Counted from the stretch's first letter, positions 33,319 to 43,479 are shown. The stretch is 64,000 bases of DNA from Neovahlkampfia damariscottae (GCA_016618085.1 JABLTG010000015.1:62001-126000); one strand, 5' to 3'. Notes: generated from the letters alone by a model not told the origin. Program-made: numbers and translations.

Positions 33319-33348
33319 AAGCCAAAAATTTAAGTGGGTACAAAAAAA
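33319..33348 (+). repeat. left terminal inverted repeat of the transposon
   Basis: Starts AAGCCAAAAATTTAAGTGGG and continues with GTAC plus an A run; mirrored at the right end with one mismatch (C to G at the fifth base). Confidence 0.85.
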
Positions 33349-33840
33349 ATCTTCGGTCAACCGATGACGATGAAAAAAACAACAAAGGATGAGATAATAA
33401 CAAAACTTTTGAATCATGCTGATGTTAGAAATGAGAAGGATGATTATATGAAAGGTGTCATTTTAGTTTTAAATTATTCAAAACAAGAAAAAATCTCAAA
33501 ACAAAAATTGTTAATTTTTTAAATCTTAACCGAAAAACGTTAAGAAACAAAGTTTGGCATTACTTAAATGGATTTACAGATGGAACTCTCAAAGATAGTA
33601 GATACTTGAATCTTGATGAAGAAGTATTGGTGGAAGAGATAAAAGAAATGGAAAAACAATACAAATATTATGAATTTGAAGACCTTGAATTTAGAGTAAA
33701 AATAATAAATAATAACATAAATTTAGGCGTATATAATGAAGATAGTTCGTCAAAGTTTTGCTTTAGAAGAAATGATTCAACATTACTAATGGAAAATTGA
33801 AAACTTTGAAGCTCCTACCAAAGGATGGATTGAAACATTT

Positions 33841-34170
33841 TTGACAAGACATAACTTAAAAGCCATTGCTAAAACTCCACTCAATCGAAAGAGATTTGAA
33901 AATGGGAACGCCACAGCCATCAAAGGTTGGTTTCTGAAAACTGATCCAAATGACAAAAAAAAAAAAATTCCTTCTTGGGCAATATTTAATGCTGACGAAA
34001 CTATAGTTGCATGGAAGGACAAGTTTAAAGTAATATGTTCTCGTGGAACAAAACAAGCTATTGTTGCAATAGATAAAGATACTGAACATGTTACATTTAT
34101 GGTGACAATTTCTGTCCATACGCTATTTTTCATTTTAAAACTATTTCAGGAATACTTGACCAATTTTTGA
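33841..34170 (+). pseudogene. pogo-like transposase fragment with first catalytic Asp
   Basis: About 110 residues in one frame. It has LTRHNLKAIAKTPLNRKRFE (an HTH-to-DDE linker typical of pogo/jerky transposases), WAIFNADET with the first DDE Asp, and a conserved RGTKQ. The frame before it and after it is shifted, so this is a piece of a broken gene. Confidence 0.7.
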
Positions 34171-34439
34171 GTAAAAAATCAACCAAGAATTGATAAAACC
34201 TGAAGCTTGAAAATATAACAAATGTAAGTTTTTGTTAAACTTTTGATTTATTTAAACCTTTTTTTCTTAGCAACAGCAAATTATATGTTTAAAAATACAA
34301 TAATTTTGAAGTATAATAAGTTTTAAAGATATTTGTTTTACAGAAGTGTCTGTGACATATAACTTTACAAATTTTTATTTTATTTTCCAATAAATTTATG
34401 GTGTTCATGATTGGTCTGTTTATTCAAACAAATTGATGG

Positions 34440-34985
34440 TCAAAAGAAAACAACTCCAAATAACCACTTAGGTAATGATGTTACAACATCACTTAAATGT
34501 GCAATAATTCCATTTCTATCTTGAAAAATATGTGATTTTGTTTTAGTTGTTGCTGATGCAGATATTTGATGATAAGTTGTTCCTCCGTTGTCATATATTC
34601 TAATAGCACCATTTTGAGTAACATATTTTCGTTTTATAATACATTCTTGATCAAATATTAATTGTCGATTAACACATATTAACGAAAAACAACATCCAAT
34701 CACTCGATCTTGCACACATACTTCTACTCCATTGTGCATCACCTTCAAAATCAACATGATCATCATTTTTCATTAAATATCGAACAGTTCTCATCATTTT
34801 ATTTACTTTTTCTGTACTCCAATTTAAAATCGATTCTGAATGTTGATATAAAATTTTTAAAGAATGAATTGGAATATTCATTGCATTACAAAAATGTTCC
34901 AATAAAGATATTTCTAAACCACAAATTGTTCAAGCAGCAACCAATAACAACACCATTTTAGATTGAGTGCCATACTGGATTTCTG
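34440..34985 (-). pseudogene. second, nested transposase-like remnant on the opposite strand
   Basis: Two overlapping minus-strand frames together read like one protein. One covers SLLEHFCNAMNIPIHSLKIL to DDHVDFEGDAQWSRSMCARS; the other runs from NGVEVCVQDRVIGCC to the HLSDVVTSLPKWLFG end. The VDFEGDAQW..R..A.S pattern recalls the DDE start of Mutator/Kolobok-like transposases, but I cannot name the family. It occupies the place where the middle of the pogo transposase should be, so it probably inserted into it. Confidence 0.4.
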
Positions 34986-35708
34986 AAGTATTCTATATGA
35001 ATCGATGTCTTTGAGTGCAACAACAAGAATAAGAAACAGCATTTCCTACTTGATTTTTAATTTGATGTTTTAAAGGAACCAATTCAAGACAGGTTAGACA
35101 TGAAAAGATTGGTAAAAAGTTGTTTGGACGCTTTAAGAGTATCAACCACAAATGAAAATATATCAAAAGGGTTTCAAAAGACTGGATTGTACCCAAGAGA
35201 TGTTAACCAACCTCTCCAAAGTCACTAGGTTGTTGATGATGTAAGTTTAGAAATCGAACCAAAAAAAAAGAAAAAGAGTTTCAATGGAAAACAAAGCGTT
35301 GACTTTTGAAGATGTAACTAAAGAGTTTCAAGAGGAAGAACAAAAGAAAAAAAAAACAAAAACCAACTCTTCAAAGAAACCAAAAAAAAAAAAAGAAAAA
35401 AAAGAATCAAAAATTTCAAACTCAACAACAGCTTTGATACAACCACAACCAATTAAAATTCAAGGTAAATAACAGTTATTAATATTTTTAATTTTAGTTC
35501 CTCCTGTTTTCAATTCTTGCCTCCACAATTTGCTCATTCACAACCACTCTTTTTACAAGAATTAGGTTCTTCAAAACCACTTTGTTCAGACAATGCTTTA
35601 AAACAATCTTCATTGAAAGAGAAATAGAATACACGAGTTCAATGTTTTTGCTCAACCAAATGCATGAGAATTTTACAAAAATAAAATTTTTTATTGGTCA
35701 GCGGAGAA

Positions 35709-35738
35709 TTTTTTTGTACCCACTTAAATTTTTCGCTT
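35709..35738 (-). repeat. right terminal inverted repeat of the transposon
   Basis: Reverse complement begins AAGCGAAAAATTTAAGTGGG, matching the left end; it is followed outward by TA. Confidence 0.85.
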
Positions 35739-35792
35739 TATCAACTTCAACTTATTTTTCTTATCCAATAGAATTCTTTTTTTTTCAACGTT

Positions 35793-36827
35793 ATGTCCAC
35801 AGAGGCTGAGAAGTTAGAAGAAGGAAATATTTCACCAACACTGGTAAATCTTGATGAAGAAATAGAAGACCATGATTTATTTGCAGAATTATCAGATGAA
35901 GTACCAACACCAAGAGAACAAGTCACCTATGAAGATTATTTTTATTTTACAACACTTGGATGGGTCAGAATAATATCCATTGTGGTTTTTATTGTTGTTG
36001 TATCAGCAGTTACATTTGTATTCAGTGACCAAGTTTTTAATGGTCTTGATGTAAGTCATATTGTTTTTCTTAAAAATCCTCAAGAAACTGTTGGAGTATA
36101 TTCAAAGTTTAGGTATTTTTGGTGTTGCTGTATTCAGTTTATTGTTTATCTTGACCACTATATTTTTCATACCAAGTTTTGTTTTATCACTTTCTGCTGG
36201 TTTTTTGTATCATTATTGGGGCATTCCAATCAATATCATCAGTTCGACTATTGGTTCGGTTGTGGCATTTTTTATTGGAAAAATGCTTTTGCGACAAGAT
36301 GTAGTTTCAAAGTTAAATGGAAGTGCGAAATTTCAAGCGATTGACAGAGCAATTAAACAAAACGGATTCAAAATTATCTTATTACTTCGTTTAATTCCAA
36401 TTACCCCTTTCAACTTTTTAAATTATGTTTTGGGTGTTACAAACATCTCTCCATTATCATTTATTGCAGCAACTTTGCGTAAACAAAAAAATCTGTTTTT
36501 AAAATTTTTTGACCAGTTGGAATGACACCAGAAGTATTGATTCTAGTACATTTAGGAACTTTTGCAAAAAATATTAAATCAATAGTTCAAGGAAAATCAG
36601 GTCCTTCTTGGGGAATTGAGTTAATTTCTTATCTTGGTTCTGCAATTTTAGTTTTTTGTGTTTTCTGCTTCATCATCTGGATAGCCAAAAGAGAATTGAA
36701 AAATTCATTGACTTTTGAAGAAGAGCTGGAACAACATAATCAACACTTGGAAATGATTGATGACGAAGAAGAAGAAGAAGAAGAAGATGTTGATATTGAT
36801 AAATTTTCAAAGAAAGATGATGAATAA
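35793..36827 (+). CDS. VTT/TVP38 (DedA/TMEM64-like) membrane protein
   Basis: Three exons (introns 36051-36084, 36479-36516) encode 320 residues. An acidic N-terminus precedes a membrane helix. The VTT core follows: SLGIFGVAVFSLLF, FFIPSFVLSLSAGFLY, GSVVAFFIGK, the signature LLLRLIPITPFNFLNYVLG, and TLLGMTPEVLILVHLG rebuilt across intron 2. A last helix leads to an acidic tail. Relatives (TVP38, TMEM41, VMP1) act in Golgi or ER lipid scrambling and autophagy. The TATCCAAT promoter element (35762-35769) begins 21 bp past the transposon end, so the insertion just spares it. Confidence 0.85.
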
Positions 36828-36880
36828 AATTTGAATTCAAAATTTGATGGTCTGTTGAATGAAAAATAGTTTATCAATTT

Positions 36881-38706
36881 TTAGTTAATGATACAGTTTT
36901 TGTTTTCTTGAGGTGCGATTGGATGAATGGAATTTTCCATCACAAACGACAGGATTGAATCTTGAAACACATCATTAACATGATATAAATCTTTAGCAGA
37001 GCATTCTAAGAAGGATTTTGCACCTATATGTTCAGCCATTTCTTCTCCCATTTTTGTGGAAACTACTAGTTTCCCTTGTTGATCCATTTCGTCTCTTAAG
37101 TCTTCTTTATTTCCGACCAAAATGATTGGGACTTTCGTTGAGTAATTTTTAACTTCTTGAATCCATTTTTTTTCAATATTTTCAAAAGAATCAATATCAA
37201 TCACACTATAGCAAATTAAGAAAATATTCGTTCCTGGATATGCAAGAGGTCTTATTGTGTCTATTCATGATTTCAAATGATTGAAAATTTTACCATAATC
37301 TTTATCACCTGCTGTATCCCAAAGAGCAAATTGAATTTGGAATCCTTGAAAATTAACATGACATGAATATTCATCAAACACAGTTGGGACTAGATGAAAA
37401 ATGAGAATTTAAAGACAATACCATATTCTTCTGGAAATTTTTGTGATGCGTAAGAAATTAACAAAGATGTTTTTCCAATATTTCCATCCCCAATAACTTT
37501 AAAAAAGTGAAAAAATAAATTTTTCTTACTCACCAATTTGCAACAGTTTTCAGTCAATTTTACATTTGGATCAAGTTTTTTTGGTAAATTTAGAGATTTT
37601 TTATTTGAATTTTTGAATCCAAATTTTTCAATTTTTTTTAGCCTGCATAATGATTCAATGAACAAATCAGCTTCTGATTTCTTGATTGAAATCTCTTTCT
37701 TTCTTTCATATTTTTTGACATAAATTCCTTTCCAATTTTCAACATCTTTACCAATAACATGAAAATGAGCAATTGCTAAGAATTTCCATAACTTTTCTGA
37801 GTCAATAGCTTCTTTCCAAGATGTACAAACCAATCTCATTTTCATCACATCTTTAATAGTTGAATAAAAAGAAATGATAAAAATTAATTCTTCAGGTAAT
37901 AACGAAGCCTTTGAAGTAAATTCAGATTTCATTGGAATTCCTATTTGACGCTTAATCAAGTGATAATCAGCTTCTGTCATTGGACCTAAATATTGAGCTC
38001 TTGATCTCAACTTGAAGAATATTGATGTTCTTCTGACACCAGTTTTTAAAACCCTATGAATAGTTGGAGATATGCTTCTCTTTGAAATAATGCTCAATTG
38101 CTCTCCTGGTAAAACAATGATGTTTTTTTGGTTATTTTTTGAACCTTCTTCATTGATGAATGAATAATTAGATTCTTTTCTTGGTTTATAAACCTGTAAA
38201 GCAACAGTATCTAATTCAATAATGAATGTCAAAATTCCTTGATCTGTGTGACTTGGACATTGAACTCTTCTTCCATCTTCAAAGTATTTACACACTGTTA
38301 ACACAGAAGAGCTGACATAATTTTCATCTTTTAGAATGTCATCAACCAAAGGATCCAAAGAATTTTCAATTTTTTTTAATAGACCTTCCTCTTTTGAAAA
38401 TATTTTGTTAAGACAATTTCTCGATTCTTTGTCAAAAATTTTGTAAACTTTTTCAAAAACTTCTTTGAATTCTTTTTTTTGATTTTTTAAGCTTTTGGTG
38501 TTTCCAACACGATACTGGAGTATCTCTTTATTGGATTTATCTTTATTGTATCCAATTCCAAGTTCACTTTCTTCATCGGATGGATTTTCAGGGTTGCTGT
38601 TGAAGACATCATCACAAAGTTCAACGTATTTCAAGATTAGATCTAAATTTTCTTTAGATTCAAGTTTTAAAACCAAGACACCTTCTTTGATGAGAGTCTT
38701 AAACAT
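36881..38706 (-). CDS. fusion protein: 2OG-Fe(II) oxygenase, F-box and Rho-family GTPase
   Basis: Four exons (introns 37497-37529, 37390-37421, 37261-37293) encode 575 residues. Residues 1-240 are an isopenicillin-N-synthase-type oxygenase: HTDQG (153-157, iron ligands His and Asp), LPGEQL, IHRV (His 217) and the R.S after it (2-oxoglutarate). Residues 268-310 are an F-box (LPEELIFIISF, RLVCTSWKEA, LW). From 390 on is a Rho GTPase: IIGDGNIGKTSLLISYA, VPTVFD, DTAGDKDYD, GNKEDLRDE, ECSAKD, and a C-terminal CAAX box (CIIN). No Met or stop separates the F-box from the GTPase, and the exon junction falls inside the first GTPase strand. The position equal to Ras Gln61 is Asp. The 37-bp promoter is shared with the next gene. 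Confidence 0.85.
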
Positions 38707-38726
38707 GATTAGAAAAAAACAAACTG

Positions 38727-38731
38727 ATTGG
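38727..38731. promoter_or_regulatory. shared ATTGG element in a 37-bp bidirectional promoter
   Basis: The only such element between start codons at 38706 (minus) and 38744 (plus), about 20 and 12 nt from them. Confidence 0.6.
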
Positions 38732-38743
38732 TTGATTTCATCA

Positions 38744-39178
38744 ATGAGTTCACAACAAATGTTCGTCAACAAGTTCGTAAAAGATTGGAAAGATGCAGTA
38801 AAAGATCATGACCATTCCAAAATATCAAATTTATTCGCAGAAAAAACAACTTTTTATTCACCAATTGTTCACACAAGTTATCATCAAAAAGAGGTTATTC
38901 TTCAAATATTAAAGTGGGTCATTGAAATTATAGAAGAGTTTGAATATATTCAAACATATCAAAATGACCAAGAAATGACTGTTTGTTTGTTATTTCAAGG
39001 AAAGATTTTTGAGAAAAAAAAACAAAAAAGAATCAACATTCAAGGAGTTGATTTGTTTAAATTAAATAAAGAAGGAAAGATCACTGAATTAAAAGTAATG
39101 TTAAGACCATTAAATGGCACTCTAGAATTGGCAAGTGAAATGAAGAAAAGGTTCGCAATTTTAAAAAGTAAAATGTAA
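38744..39178 (+). CDS. SnoaL-like / NTF2-fold protein
   Basis: 144 residues, single exon. The pattern F...T.FYSPIVHTSY....VILQIL, then YIQTY, then INIQGVDLFKLNKEGKITEL and VMLRPL fits the bacterial SnoaL-like (NTF2-superfamily) group, which forms a cone-shaped ligand pocket. Most such proteins are polyketide cyclases or unknown. The lack of introns and the bacterial relatives make transfer possible. It is divergent from the oxygenase fusion with one shared promoter element, so the two may be expressed together. Confidence 0.7.
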   Translation: MSSQQMFVNKFVKDWKDAVKDHDHSKISNLFAEKTTFYSPIVHTSYHQKEVILQILKWVIEIIEEFEYIQTYQNDQEMTVCLLFQGKIFEKKKQKRINIQGVDLFKLNKEGKITELKVMLRPLNGTLELASEMKKRFAILKSKM

Positions 39179-39307
39179 TTCTATTTTTCACATTTGAATC
39201 AAAAAAAACCAATCCATTTCTTCCATATCCTATTCTAATATATCAGTAAGAAATTATTTTTGCTTGAAAAAAAATTATGAAAAAAAAAAAAGAAATTTTT
39301 TAATAAA

Positions 39308-40279
39308 TTATTTGCATTGAATTCCACATTGAACACCTGCAAAACCAGCTTCTTTGAGATAACATTTAACATTTGTTTGACATTTTTTGAAAAGTGCTTC
39401 CCATTTTTTTGAACCTAATTTTTTTTTTAAACAATTTTGAACACATTTCAAAAAATCTTTTTTTGGAAGTTTTTTCAATGCTTCTCCTCTTTGACATCTA
39501 TTTGAAAAAACGGATGTAAAGAACATATGCATTGTATTCACTTTGATTTCATCTTTCATTAAACATTTTGGAAATGTTTCTTCTAAAAAGTTTGCTTTGA
39601 CAACCCATTTTGGAGCATGTTCAAATCTACTATCTGGTGTTGTAATTTGTTTTGAACCAACAAATCCAGTCGCAAATGTTGTCAATTTTCCAGAATTGTA
39701 CATGAGGAAAAATGGATTGAAATCATTACAATCCATATCAGCAGAGATATCATACCAGTAATGAATACCCATTCCAATAATACATTTTCCTAATTTCCAT
39801 CTTGGATTTTGTTTAACTTCAGCTTCTGTGAGTGGCATTTTGAAGTATCCTTTATCTTCTGGAATATGACTGACCCACCAAATTCTGTCTCCGTATTTTC
39901 CAGCAGTTCTATGATTACACATGTTATCTGGTTGTACAAAGAAAGCAATTAAAGCCCAATATGTTTTTCCTTCAAATTTTTTTTCAGTGTAATATCTTGA
40001 GAGCATAGGTTCTGTTGGTTTATCATATACACCAACTTCAATTCCAGCAAGAGCAGATCTACTATCATAGTAGACAATATTGACAATATCTTTCTTTTTA
40101 CTGATGTATCTTGTGAGACATTTGTGAATGTCAGTGTCAACAAAATGCCATCCTTTTTTCATCGCTTCTTTTGGTGAGATTGGTAAATCAGAGTTTTTTG
40201 GGTATGTGACTCCAAATGTTTTTCTATAATCAGCTGAGACAACGCAAATAATAAAAGCAAGAGCTATGAGTAACTTCAT
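39308..40279 (-). CDS. secreted Cys-containing protein, unknown family
   Basis: 323 residues, single exon, from the ATG before a clear signal peptide (MKLLIALAFIICVVSA). The first 230 residues form a Trp/Tyr/Gly-rich globular domain (KGWHFVDTDIHKC, RIWWVSHIPEDKGY, GIHYWYDISADMDCN). The last 70 residues are Lys- and Cys-rich (CQRGEAL..., CVQNCLKKKLG, CYLKEAG, CGIQCK). I do not recognise it. A digestive or surface role is only inference. An ATTGG element lies about 42 nt before the start. Confidence 0.6.
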   Translation of the reverse strand: MKLLIALAFIICVVSADYRKTFGVTYPKNSDLPISPKEAMKKGWHFVDTDIHKCLTRYISKKKDIVNIVYYDSRSALAGIEVGVYDKPTEPMLSRYYTEKKFEGKTYWALIAFFVQPDNMCNHRTAGKYGDRIWWVSHIPEDKGYFKMPLTEAEVKQNPRWKLGKCIIGMGIHYWYDISADMDCNDFNPFFLMYNSGKLTTFATGFVGSKQITTPDSRFEHAPKWVVKANFLEETFPKCLMKDEIKVNTMHMFFTSVFSNRCQRGEALKKLPKKDFLKCVQNCLKKKLGSKKWEALFKKCQTNVKCYLKEAGFAGVQCGIQCK

Positions 40280-40280
40280 G

Positions 40281-41173
40281 TTTGTAACTGAAAATGTTTG
40301 ACAATTATCCTGTAGACCAATCAAATACTTATTTTGTTCAATTAGAATATTCTAAAGATGTGGTTGGACGAGCAACTCCGAAATGGATGGTTTCGTTATT
40401 TTTGGAAATTCCATTTCTAATGATTATTCCCTTGGTTCCATTGATCATTCATAATTGAATCCCAAGTTCTTTGGCATCTCTTTTTCGTTTGAAGTACTTC
40501 ATTGATTCACAATGATCTCTTGGTTTGTTTTCATTTCTGGATGAAAATATCCCAAATATTTTTTGTTTAAAATTTTTATTTGCATTTCATGAGATTCTTT
40601 TTTTTCTTTGGAACAAACAAAATTGATTTCCTCTTCTTCTCATTGATTAGGCATAGTTTTATTTTCCATTGCTTTACTAATTTTTTCTTTGTCTCCACTT
40701 AGTGTTTCTGAAGTTACGAATTGAAGAGTAAATCCATTTTTAAAAACAGATTCCATAACTATTTTTCAGCAATGATTTTAGCAAATATTGAAATACCAAA
40801 CCATTTTGTTTCAGCATATTTCACGCATTTTCTTCAATGCATCGAATATTTATCGGTATTCTTGCTGCAAATTCAGTTTTGAATTAATAGTGGAAGAAAC
40901 CAATTCTCAATGACACCTTGAATTCTTGATTTGTAGTTTTGTAGTTAAAAGTTCATTAGAAGTTTCTTGAAATTGTTCAACTCATTGATAAAAGTGCTCT
41001 GCCTCATCATGCTCATCAGTCCTTCCATTTTTTTGGGCCAATGAAAACCCTTTCTAAAGTTAACAATCAAAAGAATCGATCCAAAACATCTAAATACTTT
41101 AAATATTATTTTTCTATTTCTCAATTTCTCCTTTAAAAACTATTGGATGATTTTTTAGACCAATAACATTGTC
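40281..41173. other. gene-poor stretch with decayed coding remnants
   Basis: About 890 bp with no intact frame. On the minus strand several adjacent frames read like protein with many interruptions (for example ILNKKYLGYFHPEMKTN, KYFKRKRDAKELGI, KYAETKWFGISIFAKIIAE). The composition is coding-like rather than intronic. This looks like one or two long-dead genes of unknown origin. ACCAATAAC near 41159 belongs to the next gene. Confidence 0.4.
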
Positions 41174-42983
41174 ATGAGTTTTTTCTTTTCAGAAACAAAA
41201 TTTGAGACAATTCCAATTTCACAAATATATACAAAAATACCTGAAGTCTTTAATGTACACTCAAAAAATACAATTCATGAAACACTTGAAGTAAGAAATC
41301 AACCGACATTTTGACAGTTAGAAATTAATATCTTTCAAAAATGTTCAATCACTTCCTGTCTATGATAAAGAAGAAAAGACATATGTAGGGTTTGTAGAAT
41401 ACCAAGATATTGTTTATTTCATTTCAAAAAATCCAAAAATTGATTTCAACAAAACACCAATCAATGAAGTACCAGGTGAGAAAATTAAAAAAAAAAAAAG
41501 TTAAATTTTTCAAAGGTTTATTTGATAGAAATCCATTTATACCAGTGTATAAAACTGATAAAGCGATTAAAGCTATTGAATTATTAGTTAAATCTGATGT
41601 ACCAAGAATTCCAATCCTTCATACAGAAACAGATCAAGTAATTTCAATATTAAGCCAGTTTGATTTGATTCGTTATTTGTCAAAGAATATGGATTCACTT
41701 TCACATGACCAAAGAAAAATGAAAATTTCCAATTTAGGACAAAAGAATGTTTCATGTGCAAATGAAAAAACTACAGCAATTGAATGTTTTCAAAAAATGA
41801 ATGAATTGAAAATTGGTGGTTTACCTGTGGTTGATGAATCAAATGGAGAATTAATTGCAACTATTAATGCTTCAGATTTGAAATTTTTTGAAGACCCAAA
41901 ATTCACAACCAATTATAATGAAATATTACAATTAAATGTTATTGAATTTTTAGGTAAGTATTATTTATTAACTTACAAACATTAGATAAAATTGAATCAA
42001 GAAGAAAAATTCCAATATTCTGTGATGAAAATTCAACTTTAGAACAAATTATCAAAATATTAACAGATAACAGAATCCACAGAACATTTCTAGTTAATTC
42101 AAAGAAACAACCAATTCGTGTTATTTCACAACAAGATGTGTTAAGAGGAACTTTGACATCAATGAAATCCAGAGATGAAAATGATAATTTAACACCACAA
42201 ATTAAAAAATTATTGAACAGTTCATTAAAAGACATCATTGAAAATGAAATTGAGTTCAATGATGATTCATTGTCCTTCTTAGAATCAGAATTAATCATGG
42301 ATGTTTCTGAAAAATTGAACATTGAAAGTTTCATGAAGAAGAACAAAATCAAAAGAAGAGTTGCTGTTGCGACAATGGTTAGAAATCGTATTGATTTGTT
42401 AAAAAACATTGTCAAATCAAAAAATGAAATATTTAAAAATTTAGACTTTGTTGACTTTTGGAAAGGTTATTTCTTCCTGGTTGAAGTTTTGGAAGCTCAA
42501 AAAATGAAAAAAATGAATTATCCTTTCATTGTTGCATTTTATGGATCTGAAGGAATTGGAAAGAATAATTTGGTTGAAATTTTGATAGAAATATTAAAAA
42601 TGAAGAATTATCATTCAGTTCTTTTTGATTTAAAAGAATTTGAAAGTTCAAAACCAACAACCAATGAAATTGATACTTCAAATGCTTCAAATAACAACAA
42701 GGTTGATTTTATTTTCTTTGAAACATCATCTAATAATATCAATGGTTTGTTTGATAAAGATTTCAAAGTGATTGATTATTTAGTTTATGTCTATTCTGAT
42801 TATCATTCTCTCAAAGTTGAAAAATATAATCAATTGAAAAAGAAGGTGAATTTGGATTATTGGGAAAAACTTTGGATGAATTCAATTATTCCTGTTGTTA
42901 ATGGATTGATTTCTGATGTTCCTGAACATTCAAATTTGCTGATCAAAAAAAATGAAAAACATCAAATTCTATCATTTAATTAA
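41174..42983 (+). CDS. CBS-domain protein with C-terminal P-loop kinase-like domain
   Basis: Four exons (introns 41291-41321, 41476-41500, 41954-41985) encode 573 residues. Four CBS motifs are visible (TLEKLISFKNVQSLPVYD, LLVKSDVPRIPILH, MNELKIGGLPVVDES, ILTDNRIHRTFLVN), forming two Bateman modules that usually bind adenine nucleotides. The last about 200 residues hold FIVAFYGSEGIGKNNLVEIL, a Walker-A-like loop ending in Asn instead of Ser/Thr, and a later YLVYVYSDYHSL..., recalling the PRK/uridine-kinase fold. Catalysis is doubtful given the altered loop. The CBS part resembles AMPK gamma, but the C-terminal domain does not belong there. ACCAAT lies 12 nt upstream. Confidence 0.75.
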
Positions 42984-43035
42984 AATTTTTTTCTTTTATT
43001 ATTTTTTTTTTCTTGGATTGAAGGTGACATTTTAA

Positions 43036-43332
43036 AAATGTACCTTTCCAAGACCTATTAACAAAAAAAATAGACAATTTAGAATAACCTCAAATTCAAA
43101 TTTAACACTAAAAACAAAAAGAAAACTTGAAAAAGTCATACAATCAGTTGCCAAAAATCCAGTAGAAATTCAATGGAAACAAAACTATCATTTTCCAGTG
43201 GGAATTTTGAATTCAGATAAAATAAAACTTTTAAAATTGGAAGATACCACAATTTTATTAAGACTGAAGAAATTCACCAGAAAATGCATCAAATTTACCA
43301 TGTGGCATTGTTTTCAAAGAGTTGTAAAATAG
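43036..43332 (+). other. open frame without a start codon, possible gene remnant
   Basis: 99 open codons reading protein-like sequence (KRKLEKVIQSVAKNPVEIQW, LEDTTILLRLKKFTRK) and ending in TAG. No Met begins it and a stop precedes it. No splice junction to a neighbour is evident. It could be a remnant or an orphan exon. Confidence 0.3.
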
Positions 43333-43479
43333 TATTTGTTTGTTTATTTAATTTTTTGGAATCAAAAGTCTCAAGAAATAGTCTTGGTTTCATCGCTTCT
43401 GAAGTTTCTAGAAGATTTGTTGAAGAAATTAATCCGAATTTTTCTTGATTGAATAAATAGAAAGAACAATAAAGAAACT

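Larger units (their letters stand above)
33317..35740 (+). mobile_element. Tc1/mariner superfamily (pogo/jerky-like) DNA transposon, decayed
   Basis: A TA dinucleotide flanks each end (33317-33318 and 35739-35740), the target duplication of this superfamily. The body between them is 2.42 kb. The first about 30 bp (from 33319) and the reverse complement of the last about 30 bp match except for one base and then drift. Inside on the plus strand lie remnants of a DDE transposase: an HTH-like N-terminus (33360-33600), PTKGWIETFLTRHNLK then FNADET (first catalytic Asp, 33800-34110), and a pogo-type C-terminus (ENISKGFQKTGLYPRDVNQP, 35140-35205). The frame changes at least twice and about 0.9 kb in the middle belongs to something else. 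The copy is therefore not autonomous. Confidence 0.85.

Noticed and set aside
35284-35472. Lys-rich 62-codon ORF as an independent gene
   Set aside because: It lies inside the transposon, right after the transposase C-terminus, and has no promoter element or domain. It is most likely part of the decayed element.
40330-40760. Mitochondrial DNA insertion (TGA as Trp) in the decayed stretch
   Set aside because: Some frames become longer if TGA is read as Trp, but other stops remain, no mitochondrial protein is recognisable, and two frames do so equally well.
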